Below are positions 25,409 through 36,007 of a stretch of DNA of 50,571 nucleotides, in pieces (position 1 is the stretch's first letter; each line of letters opens with the position of its first letter). The notes under the pieces were generated by a model that had not been told where the DNA came from, ran no database searches, and worked only from the letters and a program-made list of their open reading frames with translations. Made by a program: the position numbers and the translations under genes. The stretch comes from Flavobacteriales bacterium (GTDB lineage Bacteria > Bacteroidota > Bacteroidia > Flavobacteriales > Flavobacteriaceae): assembly GCA_027067965.1 (NCBI GenBank), contig JAMOUV010000006.1:1-50571 (forward strand), read 5' to 3'.

Positions 25409-25696
25409 ATGAGCATTATCAAAAGACCGATTTTAACCGAAAAAATGGTTGATCAAGCCGACAAGTTCAACCGTTACGGATTTGTGGTGGATTTGAAAGC
25501 CGACAAACAACAAATAAAAAATGCCATTGAAAAAATGTATGGCGTGGAAGTATTGAAAGTTCGTACCATGATTTATCCGGCGAAGAAAAAATTGAAATAT
25601 ACCAGAAGCGGTATATTCACCAGTAAGAAAGGCGCATTCAAGAAAGCCATTGTGGATTTGAAAGAAGGACAAAGTATAGATTTTTACAATCAATAA
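25409..25696 (+). CDS. rplW: 50S ribosomal protein L23
   Basis: A 95-residue protein at the tunnel exit where trigger factor and SRP dock. It begins MSIIKRPILTEKMVDQA, has the VVDLKADKQQIKNAIEKMYG block and a basic tunnel loop (PAKKKLKYTRSG). Normal length. Confidence 0.97.
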   Translation: MSIIKRPILTEKMVDQADKFNRYGFVVDLKADKQQIKNAIEKMYGVEVLKVRTMIYPAKKKLKYTRSGIFTSKKGAFKKAIVDLKEGQSIDFYNQ

Positions 25697-25705
25697 AATT
25701 AAGTC

Positions 25706-26530
25706 ATGGGAGTAAGAAAATTAAAACCGACCACACCGGGGCAGCGTTTTAGAATAGTCAATACATTTGACGCCATTACCACGGATAAACCCGAGAAGTC
25801 TTTATTGGCTCCGAAAAAAAGCACCGGCGGTCGAAATAATAAAGGCAGGCGTACGATGAGATATCGCGGAGGCGGTCATAAGAGACGTTACCGAATTATT
25901 GATTTTAAACGAAATAAATTCGATATACCCGCCACGGTCAAAACCATCGAATACGACCCGAACCGCTCGGCGTTTATCGCCTTGGTGGTTTATGCCGACG
26001 GAGAGAAACGCTATATTATAGCGCCGAATGAAATTAAAGTAGGCGATCAAATCGTGAGCGGAGAAAAAGTGCCCGCCGAAATAGGAAATGCCATGCCGAT
26101 GAAAAATATCCCTTTAGGGTCGATTATTCATAATGTGGAATTAAAACCCGGAAAAGGAGCACAATTGGCAAGGAGCGCGGGAACATTCGCCCAATTAATG
26201 GCCAAAGAAGGAAAATATGTGGTGATTAAATTACCTTCGGGCGAAACCCGTTTGGTATTGGCCAACGGAATGGCCACCATAGGCGTAGTATCCAATAGCG
26301 ATCATCAATTGGAGATGTCGGGCAAAGCCGGACGCTCGCGTTGGTTGGGACGTCGTCCGCGAACCCGTGGTGTAGCCATGAACCCCGTTGACCATCCCAT
26401 GGGAGGTGGTGAAGGTCGTGCATCGGGCGGACATCCACGTTCCAGAAAAGGAATCCCTGCCAAAGGGTATAAGACACGTAATAAGAAAAAGTATAGTAAT
26501 AAATTTATTCTTGAAAGAAGAAAGAAATAA
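25706..26530 (+). CDS. rplB: 50S ribosomal protein L2
   Basis: A 274-residue protein needed for subunit association and peptidyl transferase activity. The family C-terminal block is intact: [19 protein letters not shown], including the conserved histidine, followed by [14 protein letters not shown]. It lies between rplW and rpsS, with 8-9 nt spacers. Confidence 0.98.
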   Translation: MGVRKLKPTTPGQRFRIVNTFDAITTDKPEKSLLAPKKSTGGRNNKGRRTMRYRGGGHKRRYRIIDFKRNKFDIPATVKTIEYDPNRSAFIALVVYADGEKRYIIAPNEIKVGDQIVSGEKVPAEIGNAMPMKNIPLGSIIHNVELKPGKGAQLARSAGTFAQLMAKEGKYVVIKLPSGETRLVLANGMATIGVVSNSDHQLEMSGKAGRSRWLGRRPRTRGVAMNPVDHPMGGGEGRASGGHPRSRKGIPAKGYKTRNKKKYSNKFILERRKK

Positions 26531-26537
26531 TTAGCGT

Positions 26538-26819
26538 ATGGCAAGATCATTAAAAAAAGGACCTTACGTATTTTATAAATTGGAAAGAAAGATTCAAAAA
26601 AATGTAGAATCCGGACAAAAATCCGTTATAAAAACCTGGTCGCGCGCATCGATGATTACACCCGATTTTGTTGGTCAAACGATTGCGGTTCATAACGGAC
26701 GCCAATTTATTCCCGTATATATTACGGAAAATATGGTAGGTCATAAGTTGGGAGAATTTGCTCCCACAAGAACTTTCCGCGGTCATGCGGGAGCCAAAAA
26801 TAAAGGTAAAAAACGATAA
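26538..26819 (+). CDS. rpsS: 30S ribosomal protein S19
   Basis: A 93-residue head protein that pairs with S13 at the subunit bridge. It begins [11 protein letters not shown]; the motifs [20 protein letters not shown] and [16 protein letters not shown] are typical. Only two bases separate it from rplV. Confidence 0.98.
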   Translation: MARSLKKGPYVFYKLERKIQKNVESGQKSVIKTWSRASMITPDFVGQTIAVHNGRQFIPVYITENMVGHKLGEFAPTRTFRGHAGAKNKGKKR

Positions 26820-26821
26820 CC

Positions 26822-27223
26822 ATGGGACGAAGAAAACACGAGATGGCCGAACGTTTAAAAGAAGAAAAACGCCAACGCATCATTGCCAAATTGCGTAATC
26901 ATCGTACATCGGCACGAAAAACCCGAATGGTAGCCGACTTGATAAGAGGTAAAGATGTGGTAAAAGCGTTGAATATTCTTCGTTTTACAAGAAAAGGAAG
27001 CGCACCTGTTATTGAAAAACTTTTGGTAAGTGCCATCAATAACTGGGAACAAAAGAATCCCGAACGCGATATTGAAGAGGTGAATCTTTATATTAAAGAA
27101 ATACGCGTGGACGAAGCCGGGATGTTGAAGCGAATTCAACCCGCTCCGCAAGGAAGGGCGCATCGAATCCGTAAACGTATGAGTCATATTACCATAGAAT
27201 TGGCAGAAAAAGAATCAGAATAA
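26822..27223 (+). CDS. rplV: 50S ribosomal protein L22
   Basis: A 133-residue tunnel protein. The family core begins about residue 24 ([20 protein letters not shown]), after a lysine- and glutamate-rich N-terminal extension usual in Bacteroidota. The beta-hairpin that enters the tunnel is present ([20 protein letters not shown]). Macrolide-resistance changes map to this loop in other species; no deletion is seen. Confidence 0.97.
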   Translation: MGRRKHEMAERLKEEKRQRIIAKLRNHRTSARKTRMVADLIRGKDVVKALNILRFTRKGSAPVIEKLLVSAINNWEQKNPERDIEEVNLYIKEIRVDEAGMLKRIQPAPQGRAHRIRKRMSHITIELAEKESE

Positions 27224-27233
27224 AACAAAATTT

Positions 27234-27944
27234 ATGGGACAAAAAACTAATCCGATAGGAAATAGATTGGGCATTATCAAGGGCTGGGATTCCATGTGGT
27301 TTAATCCGAAAAATTATGCGGATAACGTGGAAGAAGATTACAAAATCCGCAAATTCATTTCGGATAAAATCGAACGAAATGCACGCAACAAGATCATTTC
27401 CCATATTTATATAGACCGGACACCGAAAGAAGTGGTCGTTACCATCACAACCGCACGTCCGGGTATTATTATCGGAAAAGGCGGAGCGGAAGTGGACAGA
27501 TTGAAGGAAGATTTGAAAAAATTGACCGATAAAAACGTTCAAATCAATATACACGAAATAAGAAGGCCCGAATTGGACGCCACCTTAGTGGCCCAAAATA
27601 TTGCCCGTCAGATCGAAAATAGAATTTCCTATCGCCGTGCTATCAAGCAAGCCATTGCATCGACTATGCGAATGAAAGCCGAAGGAATTAAAGTACAGAT
27701 TGCGGGCCGTTTGAACGGTGCCGAAATGGCAAGAACGGAGACTTATATGGATGGACGCGTGCCGTTGTCCACCTTCCGGGCGGATATTGATTATGCTTTG
27801 GAAGAAGCCCATACTACTTACGGACGAATAGGCGTAAAAGTATGGATTATGAAAGGAGAAGTTTACGGAAAACGTGAATTGAATCCTTTGACCGGAATAT
27901 CTCAAAAAGATAAGAAACGTTCGAGAAGAAATCGTAGAAGATAA
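27234..27944 (+). CDS. rpsC: 30S ribosomal protein S3
   Basis: A 236-residue protein at the mRNA entry site. It has an N-terminal [13 protein letters not shown], a KH domain with the [14 protein letters not shown] loop, and a C-terminal domain with [12 protein letters not shown]. The last ~20 residues are basic ([12 protein letters not shown]). Length normal for the phylum. Confidence 0.98.
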   Translation: MGQKTNPIGNRLGIIKGWDSMWFNPKNYADNVEEDYKIRKFISDKIERNARNKIISHIYIDRTPKEVVVTITTARPGIIIGKGGAEVDRLKEDLKKLTDKNVQINIHEIRRPELDATLVAQNIARQIENRISYRRAIKQAIASTMRMKAEGIKVQIAGRLNGAEMARTETYMDGRVPLSTFRADIDYALEEAHTTYGRIGVKVWIMKGEVYGKRELNPLTGISQKDKKRSRRNRRR

Positions 27945-27956
27945 AAAAGTTGAATA

Positions 27957-28379
27957 ATGTTACAACCGAAAAAATATAAATACCGCAAACAGCAAAAAGG
28001 CCGCATAAAAGGGAATGCCCAGCGGGGTAACCGTTTGGCCTTTGGTATGTACGGAATTAAGACGCTTGATCCGGGCCGAATTACCGCCCGACAAATTGAA
28101 GCGGCACGTGTGGCGGCTACCCGTTATATGAAAAGGGAAGGTCAGTTGTGGATTAAAATATTCCCGGATAAACCCATTACCCAAAAACCTTTGGAAGTAC
28201 GTATGGGAAAGGGTAAAGGTAACGTGGAATATTGGGCTGCCGTAGTAAAACCCGGCAAGGTATTGTTTGAAATTGACGGCGTTTCGGAAGAAATAGCCCG
28301 GGAAGCATTAAGATTGGCCGCACAAAAATTGCCTGTGCGTTGTAAATTTATCATGGCTCCCGAATTAGGTAAAAAATAA
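27957..28379 (+). CDS. rplP: 50S ribosomal protein L16
   Basis: A 140-residue protein near the A-site tRNA elbow. It begins [19 protein letters not shown] and contains [20 protein letters not shown] and the loop [19 protein letters not shown]. Thirteen bases after rpsC and before rpmC, the standard order. Confidence 0.98.
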   Translation: MLQPKKYKYRKQQKGRIKGNAQRGNRLAFGMYGIKTLDPGRITARQIEAARVAATRYMKREGQLWIKIFPDKPITQKPLEVRMGKGKGNVEYWAAVVKPGKVLFEIDGVSEEIAREALRLAAQKLPVRCKFIMAPELGKK

Positions 28380-28385
28380 TCGAAT

Positions 28386-28577
28386 ATGAAGATGCAAGAA
28401 ATAAAAGCGCTAAGCGACGGTGATTTATTGGAAAAAATAAAATTGACCAAGTCGTCTTATAACAAATTGAAAATCATGCATAGCGTTTCGCCTTTGGAAA
28501 ATCCGATGCAATTGCGCGAAATGCGTAAAACCATCGCGCGCTTGCTCACGGAAAAAAAGGCGAGAGGTTTAAAATAA
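28386..28577 (+). CDS. rpmC: 50S ribosomal protein L29
   Basis: A 63-residue two-helix protein by the tunnel exit. KMQEIKALSDGDLLEKI and MRKTIARLLTEKKAR match the family ends. The central segment is diverged (LKIMHSVSPLENPMQ), where the family usually has FxLRFQxATGQLxN, but the position between rplP and rpsQ leaves no doubt. Confidence 0.95.
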   Translation: MKMQEIKALSDGDLLEKIKLTKSSYNKLKIMHSVSPLENPMQLREMRKTIARLLTEKKARGLK

Positions 28578-28583
28578 CAGATT

Positions 28584-28844
28584 ATGGAAGCTAAAAGAAA
28601 TTTACGAAAAGAAAGGGTGGGTATCGTAGTATCCAATAAAATGGATAAATCGGTAGTAGTGGCCGAAGTAAAAAAAATCAAACACCCCAAATATCATAAA
28701 TTCGTTTTGCGAACCAAAAAATACATGGCGCATGACGAAAAGAACGATGCTCAAATAGGCGATAAGGTCCGTATTATGGAAACCCGCCCGTTGAGCAAAA
28801 GAAAAAGATGGAGAATTGTTGAAATAATCGAAAGAGCCAAGTAA
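28584..28844 (+). CDS. rpsQ: 30S ribosomal protein S17
   Basis: An 86-residue OB-fold primary 16S binder. Family blocks: [20 protein letters not shown] and [19 protein letters not shown], then [20 protein letters not shown] single base separates its stop from the rplN ATG. Confidence 0.98.
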   Translation: MEAKRNLRKERVGIVVSNKMDKSVVVAEVKKIKHPKYHKFVLRTKKYMAHDEKNDAQIGDKVRIMETRPLSKRKRWRIVEIIERAK

Positions 28845-28845
28845 G

Positions 28846-29214
28846 ATGATACAGCAAGAATCAAGAGTTAAAGTAGCAGACAATACCGGTGCCAAAGAAG
28901 CATTGGTCATTCGTGTGTTGGGAGGTACCAGACGTCGTTATGCACGCATCGGAGACAAAGTAGTGGTTACCGTGAAACAGGCCACGCCTAACGGTACCAT
29001 GAAAAAAGGACAAATTTCAACCGGTGTGGTGGTACGAACCAAAAAAGAAATCAGGCGACCCGACGGATCATATATCCGATTTGACGATAATGCCATTGTG
29101 CTTTTGAATGCACAAGGAGAAATGAGAGGAACCCGTGTGTTCGGTCCCGTAGCCCGGGAACTGAGGGATAAGAAATTTACAAAAATAATATCTCTTGCTT
29201 CTGAAGTATTATAA
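28846..29214 (+). CDS. rplN: 50S ribosomal protein L14
   Basis: A 122-residue protein at the subunit interface. It begins [20 protein letters not shown] and ends [20 protein letters not shown], both exact family features. Normal length. Confidence 0.98.
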   Translation: MIQQESRVKVADNTGAKEALVIRVLGGTRRRYARIGDKVVVTVKQATPNGTMKKGQISTGVVVRTKKEIRRPDGSYIRFDDNAIVLLNAQGEMRGTRVFGPVARELRDKKFTKIISLASEVL

Positions 29215-29224
29215 ATTTAATCGC

Positions 29225-29539
29225 ATGAAAAAATTTAAAATAAAAAAAGGAGACTTGGTCATGGTAATGGCCGGAAAAGATAAAGGGAGCAAAGGTCACG
29301 TATTGCAAGTTATTAAGGATAAAGACCGGGTGTTGGTTGAAGGTGTGAACATCGTTCAAAAGCGCGTAAAACCGACTACCGAAAACCCGCAAGGAGGGAT
29401 TATTGAAAAAGAAGCGCCCATCCACATATCCAATGTGATGTTGGTGGACCCCAAAACAGGGGAGCCCACACGGGTAGGTTATAAAACGAAAGATGGTAAG
29501 AAAATACGATATTCAAAGAAATCAGGAGAACAAATATAA
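29225..29539 (+). CDS. rplX: 50S ribosomal protein L24
   Basis: A 104-residue assembly initiator protein with a KOW domain ([20 protein letters not shown]). The start is the ATG of [10 protein letters not shown] at 29225; an upstream in-frame TTG-type start would overlap the end of rplN and lacks family similarity. Four bases precede rplE. Confidence 0.97.
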   Translation: MKKFKIKKGDLVMVMAGKDKGSKGHVLQVIKDKDRVLVEGVNIVQKRVKPTTENPQGGIIEKEAPIHISNVMLVDPKTGEPTRVGYKTKDGKKIRYSKKSGEQI

Positions 29540-29542
29540 GTT

Positions 29543-30097
29543 ATGAATTACGTACCGAGATTAAAAAAATTATATGTGGAAAAGGTTATTCCCGAAATGA
29601 TGGAAGAGTTCGGGTATAAAAACAAAATGCAAGTACCTAAACTGCAGAAAATCGTTATCAACAGAGGAGTAGGCCAAGCCACGCAGGATAAAAAATTGGT
29701 GGACTATGCGGTGGAAGAATTGACCATGATAGCCGGTCAAAAAGCAGTGCCCACCATTTCGAAAAGAGACGTCGCCTCATTTAAATTGAGAAGAGGCATG
29801 CCCATTGGTGCCAAAGTAACTTTGCGCGGTGATAAAATGTATGAATTCCTCGATCGTTTGATAACCGTTGCCTTGCCGCGCGTTCGTGACTTTCAAGGCG
29901 TGAAGCGTGATGCATTTGACGGGAGAGGAAATTATAATTTGGGAATAACCGAACAAATTATTTTTCCGGAAATAGATTTCGATAAGATTCATAAAATTGC
30001 CGGAATGGATGTTACCTTTGTCACCTCGGCAAAGACGGATAAAGAAGCATACGCATTATTGGATAAATTAGGGTTACCGTTTAAAAAGAAAAAATAA
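29543..30097 (+). CDS. rplE: 50S ribosomal protein L5
   Basis: A 184-residue 5S rRNA binder that bridges to the small-subunit head. Family blocks: [20 protein letters not shown]-type [20 protein letters not shown], and [19 protein letters not shown]. Four nt before rpsN. Confidence 0.98.
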   Translation: MNYVPRLKKLYVEKVIPEMMEEFGYKNKMQVPKLQKIVINRGVGQATQDKKLVDYAVEELTMIAGQKAVPTISKRDVASFKLRRGMPIGAKVTLRGDKMYEFLDRLITVALPRVRDFQGVKRDAFDGRGNYNLGITEQIIFPEIDFDKIHKIAGMDVTFVTSAKTDKEAYALLDKLGLPFKKKK

Positions 30098-30100
30098 AAT

Positions 30101-30370
30101 ATGGCAAAAGAATCGATGAAAGCCCGCGAAAGAAAACGGGCGAAATTAATAGCGAAATATGCGGAGAAACGCCGCAAACTAAAAGAAGCGGGAGACTGGG
30201 AAGCACTGCAAAGACTTCCTAAAAATTCCGTTCCTATTCGTTATCACAACCGGTGTAGCATCACGGGAAGACCGCGTGGTTACATTCGCTTTTTCGGTAT
30301 ATCACGTGTAACATTCCGTGAAATGGCCAATCAAGGATTGATTCCCGGCGTAAAGAAGGCAAGTTGGTAA
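30101..30370 (+). CDS. rpsN: 30S ribosomal protein S14 (zinc-free form)
   Basis: An 89-residue protein of the longer type. It has only one cysteine in the region [20 protein letters not shown], and no CxxC pairs, so it belongs to the C-minus form that does not need zinc. Ends [11 protein letters not shown] as usual. It lies between rplE and rpsH. Confidence 0.97.
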   Translation: MAKESMKARERKRAKLIAKYAEKRRKLKEAGDWEALQRLPKNSVPIRYHNRCSITGRPRGYIRFFGISRVTFREMANQGLIPGVKKASW

Positions 30371-30385
30371 TAAAATATTGAAGAT

Positions 30386-30787
30386 ATGCATACAGATCCG
30401 ATAGCAGATTATTTAACCAGAATACGAAATGCGCAAATGGCGGGGCACAGGGTAGTGGAAATACCCGCTTCGAAATTAAAAGAAAATATCACGCGCATTT
30501 TGAAAGATCAGGGTTATATCCTGAATTATAAAATGATAAAAAACGAACAAGATCATCCGGTTATTAAGATTGCCTTGAAATATGATAAAACAACCGGAGA
30601 ACCCGTTATCAAAGGATTAAAAAGGGTAAGTAAACCGGGATTGAGAAAATATGCCGATGTGAAAAATTTACCCAAGGTAATCAATGGCTTAGGTATTGCC
30701 ATTGTGTCCACATCCAAAGGAATAATGACCGATAAGCAAGCCCGCAAAGAAAACGTGGGTGGTGAAATTTTAGCATATATCTATTAA
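30386..30787 (+). CDS. rpsH: 30S ribosomal protein S8
   Basis: A 133-residue central-domain protein of the 30S platform. It begins [20 protein letters not shown] and ends [22 protein letters not shown]. In enterobacteria S8 represses the spc operon by binding its mRNA; whether this happens here cannot be told. Confidence 0.98.
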   Translation: MHTDPIADYLTRIRNAQMAGHRVVEIPASKLKENITRILKDQGYILNYKMIKNEQDHPVIKIALKYDKTTGEPVIKGLKRVSKPGLRKYADVKNLPKVINGLGIAIVSTSKGIMTDKQARKENVGGEILAYIY

Positions 30788-30798
30788 AACATCAACTT

Positions 30799-31341
30799 AT
30801 GTCACGAATAGGGTTTAAACCGATAGAAATACCGTCCAATATCACTATTGATTTGAAAGACAACATTATGACCGTAAAAGGACCGTTGGGCGAATTGACA
30901 CAGGAAATTAAAGACGTGGAGTTGGAGATAAAAGACAACGTTATTCATGTAAAACGTTTGTCCGAATCCAAACATCATAAATCCATGCACGGCTTGTTTC
31001 GTTCATTGATTTACAATATGATTAAAGGTGTATCGGAAGGATGGACCAAAGAATTGGAATTGGTCGGTGTGGGTTATCAAGCAAAAAACCAAGGTCAGTT
31101 GCTGGAATTGGCATTGGGTTTTTCGCATAACATTTTATTTGAGATTCCGGCCGAAGTGAAAGTGGAAACGATATCGGAAAAAGGAAAAAATCCGGTGATT
31201 AAATTAAAATCACACGACAAGCAATTGGTAGGCCAAATTGCCGCCAAAATACGTTCTTTGCGCAAGCCCGAACCTTATAAAGGAAAAGGTGTGCGCTATG
31301 TAGGTGAAGAAATCAGAAGAAAAGCAGGTAAAACAGCATAA
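30799..31341 (+). CDS. rplF: 50S ribosomal protein L6
   Basis: A 180-residue two-domain protein near the factor-binding site. [15 protein letters not shown] opens it; the C-terminal signature [20 protein letters not shown] is intact. Eleven nt after rpsH and 14 nt before rplR. Confidence 0.98.
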   Translation: MSRIGFKPIEIPSNITIDLKDNIMTVKGPLGELTQEIKDVELEIKDNVIHVKRLSESKHHKSMHGLFRSLIYNMIKGVSEGWTKELELVGVGYQAKNQGQLLELALGFSHNILFEIPAEVKVETISEKGKNPVIKLKSHDKQLVGQIAAKIRSLRKPEPYKGKGVRYVGEEIRRKAGKTA

Positions 31342-31355
31342 ATAATTTAGAAGGT

Positions 31356-31712
31356 ATGGGATTAACAAAAGAAGCAAAGGCACTACGAGTACGCCGACGT
31401 ATCAGAAAAAAAATAAAAGGAACCGCAGAACGTCCTCGCATGTCGGTTTTTAGAAGTAATAAAGATATTTATGTACAAATCATCGACGATACGGCCGGCA
31501 TTACTTTGGCTTCGGCATCGTCGAGAGATAAAGATATAATGACAAAGGAAGGCACGAAAACCGATAAAGCCCGCATGGTAGGCGAAAAAATTGCCCGCAT
31601 CGCTTTGGAAAAAGGCATTGAAAAAATTGTTTTTGACAGAGGAACGCATATATATCACGGAAGAATAAAAGCATTGGCCGAAGGGGCCAGAAAAGGAGGT
31701 TTAAAATTCTAA
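31356..31712 (+). CDS. rplR: 50S ribosomal protein L18
   Basis: A 118-residue 5S rRNA binder. [20 protein letters not shown] and [20 protein letters not shown] are family blocks. Four nt precede rpsE. Confidence 0.98.
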   Translation: MGLTKEAKALRVRRRIRKKIKGTAERPRMSVFRSNKDIYVQIIDDTAGITLASASSRDKDIMTKEGTKTDKARMVGEKIARIALEKGIEKIVFDRGTHIYHGRIKALAEGARKGGLKF

Positions 31713-31716
31713 GATT

Positions 31717-32241
31717 ATGTTGGAAAAGTATAAAAATGCAAAAAAAATAAATCCGGCGGGACTTGAATTGCAAGACCGTTTGGTGTCCGTTCGACGTGTT
31801 ACGAAGGTAACCAAAGGTGGTAGAACATTCAGTTTTTCGGCACTCGTAGTAGTAGGTGACGGAAACGGTATAGTCGGATTCGGAGTGGGTAAATCCAAGG
31901 AAGTGCCCGATGCCATTCAAAAAGCATTGGAAAATGCCAAAAAGAATTTGGTCAAAGTGCCCGTATTGAAAGGAACTGTTCCGCACGAGCAATATGGCAA
32001 ATTCGGAGGTGCAAAGGTATTTATCAAACCCGCCTCCGAAGGTACGGGAGTGATTGCAGGTGGAGCCATACGTGCCGTATTGGAATCGGCCGGCGTGCAT
32101 GACGTATTGACCAAATCATTGGGTTCGTCGAATCCTCATAATGTGGTAAAAGCCACCATGGATGCCTTGCTGAAAATGCGGGATCCTTATACGGTTGCCC
32201 AACAAAGAGGAATTACCTTAAACAAATTATTTAACGGTTAA
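31717..32241 (+). CDS. rpsE: 30S ribosomal protein S5
   Basis: A 174-residue accuracy protein at the mRNA entry. The double-stranded RNA-binding-like N-terminal domain ([33 protein letters not shown]) and the C-terminal block ([20 protein letters not shown]) are both present. Normal length. Confidence 0.98.
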   Translation: MLEKYKNAKKINPAGLELQDRLVSVRRVTKVTKGGRTFSFSALVVVGDGNGIVGFGVGKSKEVPDAIQKALENAKKNLVKVPVLKGTVPHEQYGKFGGAKVFIKPASEGTGVIAGGAIRAVLESAGVHDVLTKSLGSSNPHNVVKATMDALLKMRDPYTVAQQRGITLNKLFNG

Positions 32242-32252
32242 ATCGAAGCAGT

Positions 32253-32432
32253 ATGAAAAAGGTTGTTGTAACCAAAATAAAAAGTACTATTAATCGTCCT
32301 CAAAAACAAAAAAGAATTATGGAGGCATTGGGTTTGCGTAAAATCGGACAATCCCGTGAACATGTATTGACTCCTCAAATAGAAGGAATGATTAACAAAG
32401 TAAAGCATTTGGTTAAAATAGAAGAAATTTAA
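32253..32432 (+). CDS. rpmD: 50S ribosomal protein L30
   Basis: A 59-residue protein read from the ATG at 32253. It starts MKKVVVTKIKSTINRPQKQK, contains ALGLRKIGQSREH and ends LVKIEEI, all L30 features. It sits exactly between rpsE and rplO, as in the spc operon. It is short enough to be missed by length-filtered gene calling. Confidence 0.97.
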   Translation: MKKVVVTKIKSTINRPQKQKRIMEALGLRKIGQSREHVLTPQIEGMINKVKHLVKIEEI

Positions 32433-32444
32433 AGCAGAAAGGCA

Positions 32445-32894
32445 ATGAAATTATCTAAATTAAAACCCGCAAAAGGGGCGGTAAAGCAAAATACACGATT
32501 GGGAAAAGGAGAAGGTTCCAAAAAAGGCGGAACGGCCGGACGTGGTCATAAAGGCCAAAAATCGCGTTCGGGTTATTCCAGAACATCCGGTTTTGAAGGC
32601 GGACAGATGCCTTTGTATAGAAGAGTTCCAAAATTCGGTTTTAAAAATATCAATCGTGTGGAATATACGCCCTTGAATTTATCGACCGTTCAAAATTGGG
32701 TGGAAAGCGGAAAAATTTCCGACTATATAGACGTGGATATGCTTTATGAAATGAAGTTTATTTCAAAAACCGACAAAGTAAAACTGTTGGCAAAAGGAGA
32801 ATTAAAATCACCCGTTACAATTAAAGTACACAAAGCATCGCGCAAGGCGGTGGAAGCAGTGGAAAAAGCGGGCGGAAAGGTAGAATTTATCTAA
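32445..32894 (+). CDS. rplO: 50S ribosomal protein L15
   Basis: A 149-residue late-assembly protein. N-terminal GLY/LYS-rich part (GKGEGSKKGGTAGRGHKGQK) with SGYSRTSGFEGGQMPLYRRV. Ten nt before secY. Confidence 0.98.
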   Translation: MKLSKLKPAKGAVKQNTRLGKGEGSKKGGTAGRGHKGQKSRSGYSRTSGFEGGQMPLYRRVPKFGFKNINRVEYTPLNLSTVQNWVESGKISDYIDVDMLYEMKFISKTDKVKLLAKGELKSPVTIKVHKASRKAVEAVEKAGGKVEFI

Positions 32895-32904
32895 AAACAA
32901 GCAG

Positions 32905-34239
32905 ATGAAGAAAATTTGGGATACCATATTGGCTATTTGGCAAATCACCGACTTAAGACAAAAAATTATTTTTACGTTGGGATTGATTTTGGTCTATCGC
33001 TTCGGCGCACAAGTAACACTGCCCGGCATAGATCCGACCCAATTGGAAAATTTGGCAAACCAAGCGACCGGTAATCCGTTACTGGATTTATTGAATCAGT
33101 TTACCGGTGGTGCTTTTGCCAAAGCATCGGTGTTTGCCTTGGGGGTGATGCCTTATATTTCCGCCTCGATTATTGTGCAATTGATGGGAGTAGCCGTTCC
33201 TTATATTCAAAAATTACAAAAATCGGGCGAGAGCGGAAGAAAAAAAATCACCCAATTAACACGTTATCTTACATTGGCGGTTACTTTAATTCAAGGTCCC
33301 GGTTATTTATACAACCTTCATAACATTCTTCCCCGTGAAGCATTTTTATTACCGGACAGTTTATTTATTCCCGCTTCATTGGTGATTCTCTCAACCGGCA
33401 CGATTTTTGCCATGTGGTTGGGCGAAAAAATAACCGATAAAGGAATAGGAAACGGTATCTCAATTCTCATTATGATAGGTATTTTGGCCAGATTGCCGCA
33501 ATCGTTGTTTCAAGAATTTACGGCCCGTGTAACCAATCAGGAAGGCGGACTGATGCTATTTTTGTTTGAAATTGTCGTTTGGTTGGCCGTGATAGCCATC
33601 AGTATTTACTTGGTTAAGGCCTTTCGGCCGGTTCCCGTACAATATGCCCGGCGGACTTTGGGAGGCGGATTCGAAAGAAATATTTTCGGTTCGCGCCAAT
33701 ATATTCCGTTAAAATTGAATGCCGCGGGTGTGATGCCCATCATTTTTGCACAAGCCATTATGTTTATACCCTCATTGGCCGTTTCATTATCCGATTCCGA
33801 TTGGGCCAAAACCATTCAGAATATATTCGGAAACATATTCGATCCTTGGTATAATGTGGTATTTTTCCTGATGGTGGTATTGTTCACCTATTTTTATACG
33901 GCCATTACGGTGCAAACCAATCAAATTGCAGACGATTTGAAACGTAGTGGCGGATTTATTCCGGGAATTCGTCCCGGTAGTCAAACCGCGGAATATTTGG
34001 ATGACATTTTGTCCAAAATTACTTTGCCCGGAGCAATATTTTTGGGCATCATAGCCATTCTCCCGATTTTTGTATATCATATTTTCGGTATGCAACAATC
34101 CTGGGCGATGTTTTACGGAGGCACATCCTTGTTGATTATAGTAGGTGTGGCCATTGACACCATTCAACAAGTGGAAGCATATCTATTGAACCGTCATTAT
34201 GACAACCTCCTAAAAACGGGACGAAGAAGAAACATATAA
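32905..34239 (+). CDS. secY: Protein translocase subunit SecY
   Basis: A 444-residue inner-membrane channel with ten predicted helices. Family signatures: [27 protein letters not shown], a cytoplasmic loop with [10 protein letters not shown], and [20 protein letters not shown]. It moves unfolded proteins with signal peptides, including the Rhs, SusCD and lipoprotein products of this window. Five nt precede infA. Confidence 0.98.
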   Translation: MKKIWDTILAIWQITDLRQKIIFTLGLILVYRFGAQVTLPGIDPTQLENLANQATGNPLLDLLNQFTGGAFAKASVFALGVMPYISASIIVQLMGVAVPYIQKLQKSGESGRKKITQLTRYLTLAVTLIQGPGYLYNLHNILPREAFLLPDSLFIPASLVILSTGTIFAMWLGEKITDKGIGNGISILIMIGILARLPQSLFQEFTARVTNQEGGLMLFLFEIVVWLAVIAISIYLVKAFRPVPVQYARRTLGGGFERNIFGSRQYIPLKLNAAGVMPIIFAQAIMFIPSLAVSLSDSDWAKTIQNIFGNIFDPWYNVVFFLMVVLFTYFYTAITVQTNQIADDLKRSGGFIPGIRPGSQTAEYLDDILSKITLPGAIFLGIIAILPIFVYHIFGMQQSWAMFYGGTSLLIIVGVAIDTIQQVEAYLLNRHYDNLLKTGRRRNI

Positions 34240-34244
34240 AATTT

Positions 34245-34460
34245 ATGGCAAAACAAAAGGCAATAAAAGTTGACGGTATAATTAAAGAGGCCCTTTCCAA
34301 TGCGATGTTTCGCGTAGAATTGGAAAACGGTCATATCGTAACGGCACATATCTCGGGAAAAATGCGGATGCATTATATCAAACTTTTGCCCGGTGATAAA
34401 GTGGCGGTTGAATTAAGCCCCTATGACTTAACACGGGGCAGAATAACATTCAGATACTAA
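34245..34460 (+). CDS. infA: Translation initiation factor IF-1
   Basis: A 71-residue single OB-fold protein that binds the A site during initiation. [20 protein letters not shown] and [19 protein letters not shown] are diagnostic; ends [10 protein letters not shown]. Between secY and rpmJ as usual. Confidence 0.98.
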   Translation: MAKQKAIKVDGIIKEALSNAMFRVELENGHIVTAHISGKMRMHYIKLLPGDKVAVELSPYDLTRGRITFRY

Positions 34461-34471
34461 AAAGAAAAAAA

Positions 34472-34588
34472 ATGAAAGTAAGAGCATCTTTAAAAAAGAG
34501 AAGTCCGGAGGACAAGATAGTACGCCGTAAAGGGCGGTTGTATGTGATCAATAAAAAGAATCCGAAACATAAACAAAGACAAGGATAA
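34472..34588 (+). CDS. rpmJ: 50S ribosomal protein L36 (zinc-free form)
   Basis: A 38-residue protein from the ATG at 34472, starting [20 protein letters not shown] and ending [11 protein letters not shown]. The family zinc ligands (CxxC, then C and H) are replaced: it has no cysteine at all. This is the C-minus type. It is too short for many gene finders. It ends 2 nt before rpsM. Confidence 0.97.
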   Translation: MKVRASLKKRSPEDKIVRRKGRLYVINKKNPKHKQRQG

Positions 34589-34590
34589 TT

Positions 34591-34965
34591 ATGGCACGAA
34601 TAGCAGGTGTTGATTTACCGAAAAACAAAAGAGGCGAAATCGCATTGACCTACATCTTTGGAGTAGGGCGCAGTCGTTCAAACGAAATATTGGCCAAAGC
34701 CGGCGTGGATCCGGATAAGAAGGTGAAAGATTGGGACGAAAAAGATATCGCATCCATCCGTAAAGTAATCGCTGATTATAAAATAGAGGGTGCACTACGT
34801 TCCGAAATTCAAATGAATATCAAACGATTGATGGATATCGGTAGTTATCGTGGAATCCGTCACCGGTTGGGGCTGCCTTTGCGCGGACAAAAGACCAAAA
34901 ACAATTCACGTACGCGTAAAGGAAAACGTAAAACAGTGGCTAACAAGAAAAAAGCAACAAAATAA
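34591..34965 (+). CDS. rpsM: 30S ribosomal protein S13
   Basis: A 124-residue head protein contacting P-site tRNA and the large subunit. [20 protein letters not shown] and [20 protein letters not shown] are the family blocks; the tail is basic. Confidence 0.98.
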   Translation: MARIAGVDLPKNKRGEIALTYIFGVGRSRSNEILAKAGVDPDKKVKDWDEKDIASIRKVIADYKIEGALRSEIQMNIKRLMDIGSYRGIRHRLGLPLRGQKTKNNSRTRKGKRKTVANKKKATK

Positions 34966-34980
34966 TATAAGAATTTTGAT

Positions 34981-35364
34981 ATGGCAAAATCAAGAAGTAA
35001 AAAAAGAAAGGTTAAAGTTGATCCTATAGGAGAGGCACACATTCAGGCGACCTTTAACAACATTATTATCTCCTTGACCAATACCAAAGGAGAAGTCATT
35101 TCATGGTCGTCGGCAGGCAAGATGGGTTTTAAAGGATCGAAGAAAAATACGCCTTATGCCGCCCAAGTTGCGGCGGAAGATGCCGCTAAAGTGGCCTACG
35201 AAGCCGGGTTGCGCAGGGTGAGAGTTTTTGTAAAAGGACCCGGAAACGGAAGAGAAGCGGCTATCCGTACCATTCATAATAACGGAATTGAAGTCATTGA
35301 AATAATAGATGTCACACCGATACCTCATAACGGTTGCAGACCGCCGAAAAGAAGAAGAGTTTAA
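34981..35364 (+). CDS. rpsK: 30S ribosomal protein S11
   Basis: A 127-residue platform protein. [20 protein letters not shown], then [14 protein letters not shown] and ending [14 protein letters not shown], an exact family tail. Confidence 0.98.
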   Translation: MAKSRSKKRKVKVDPIGEAHIQATFNNIIISLTNTKGEVISWSSAGKMGFKGSKKNTPYAAQVAAEDAAKVAYEAGLRRVRVFVKGPGNGREAAIRTIHNNGIEVIEIIDVTPIPHNGCRPPKRRRV

Positions 35365-35382
35365 TTAAATAAGAAAAGAATT

Positions 35383-35988
35383 ATGGCACGATACAGAGGA
35401 CCAAAAACCAAAATAGCACGGCGTTTCGGCGATCCGATATTCGGACCCGATAAGTATTTTGAACGCAGAAAATACCCTCCCGGACAACACGGGTTGATGC
35501 GAAAAAGAAGAAAAAAATCGCAATATGCCATCCAATTGGATGCCAAAATAAAAGCCAAACATATTTACGGCATCTTGGAACGCCAATTTAAAAATACATT
35601 TAAAAAAGCAGCTCAGGCAGGGGGCAATACAGGGGAAGTATTGCTTCAATTATTGGAATCCCGTTTGGATAATGTAGTTTATCGCATGGGAATTGCTCCT
35701 AGCCGGAGAGCAGCCAGACAACTTGTTTCACATAAACATATCACCGTCAATGGAAAAGTAGTAAATATCCCCTCATTTACCTTGCGTCCGGGCGATGTGG
35801 TAGGCGTGCGAACCAAGTCCAAAAGTTTGGAAACCATACAGGAATCATTAAAAAACCGTTCCAATCAATACGACTGGCTTACATGGAATGATGAAAAAAT
35901 GGAAGGCACCTTCGTTAATGTACCCGAAAGGATGCAGATTCCTGAAAATATTGAAGAACACTTAATTGTGGAATTGTATTCTAAATAA
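35383..35988 (+). CDS. rpsD: 30S ribosomal protein S4 (zinc-free form)
   Basis: A 201-residue primary 16S binder of the 5' domain. The N terminus ([16 protein letters not shown]) lacks the cysteines of the zinc-binding form. The S4 RNA-binding domain is at ~92-155 ([36 protein letters not shown]). It precedes rpoA by 19 nt, as in the alpha operon, where S4 is the autoregulator in enterobacteria. Confidence 0.98.
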   Translation: MARYRGPKTKIARRFGDPIFGPDKYFERRKYPPGQHGLMRKRRKKSQYAIQLDAKIKAKHIYGILERQFKNTFKKAAQAGGNTGEVLLQLLESRLDNVVYRMGIAPSRRAARQLVSHKHITVNGKVVNIPSFTLRPGDVVGVRTKSKSLETIQESLKNRSNQYDWLTWNDEKMEGTFVNVPERMQIPENIEEHLIVELYSK

Positions 35989-36007
35989 TCTAATTAACTT
36001 AATTGCA

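Noticed and set aside
34472-34588. L36 without cysteines considered as a decayed gene.
   Set aside because: The frame is complete, the length is normal and all other family residues are kept; it is the known C-minus type.
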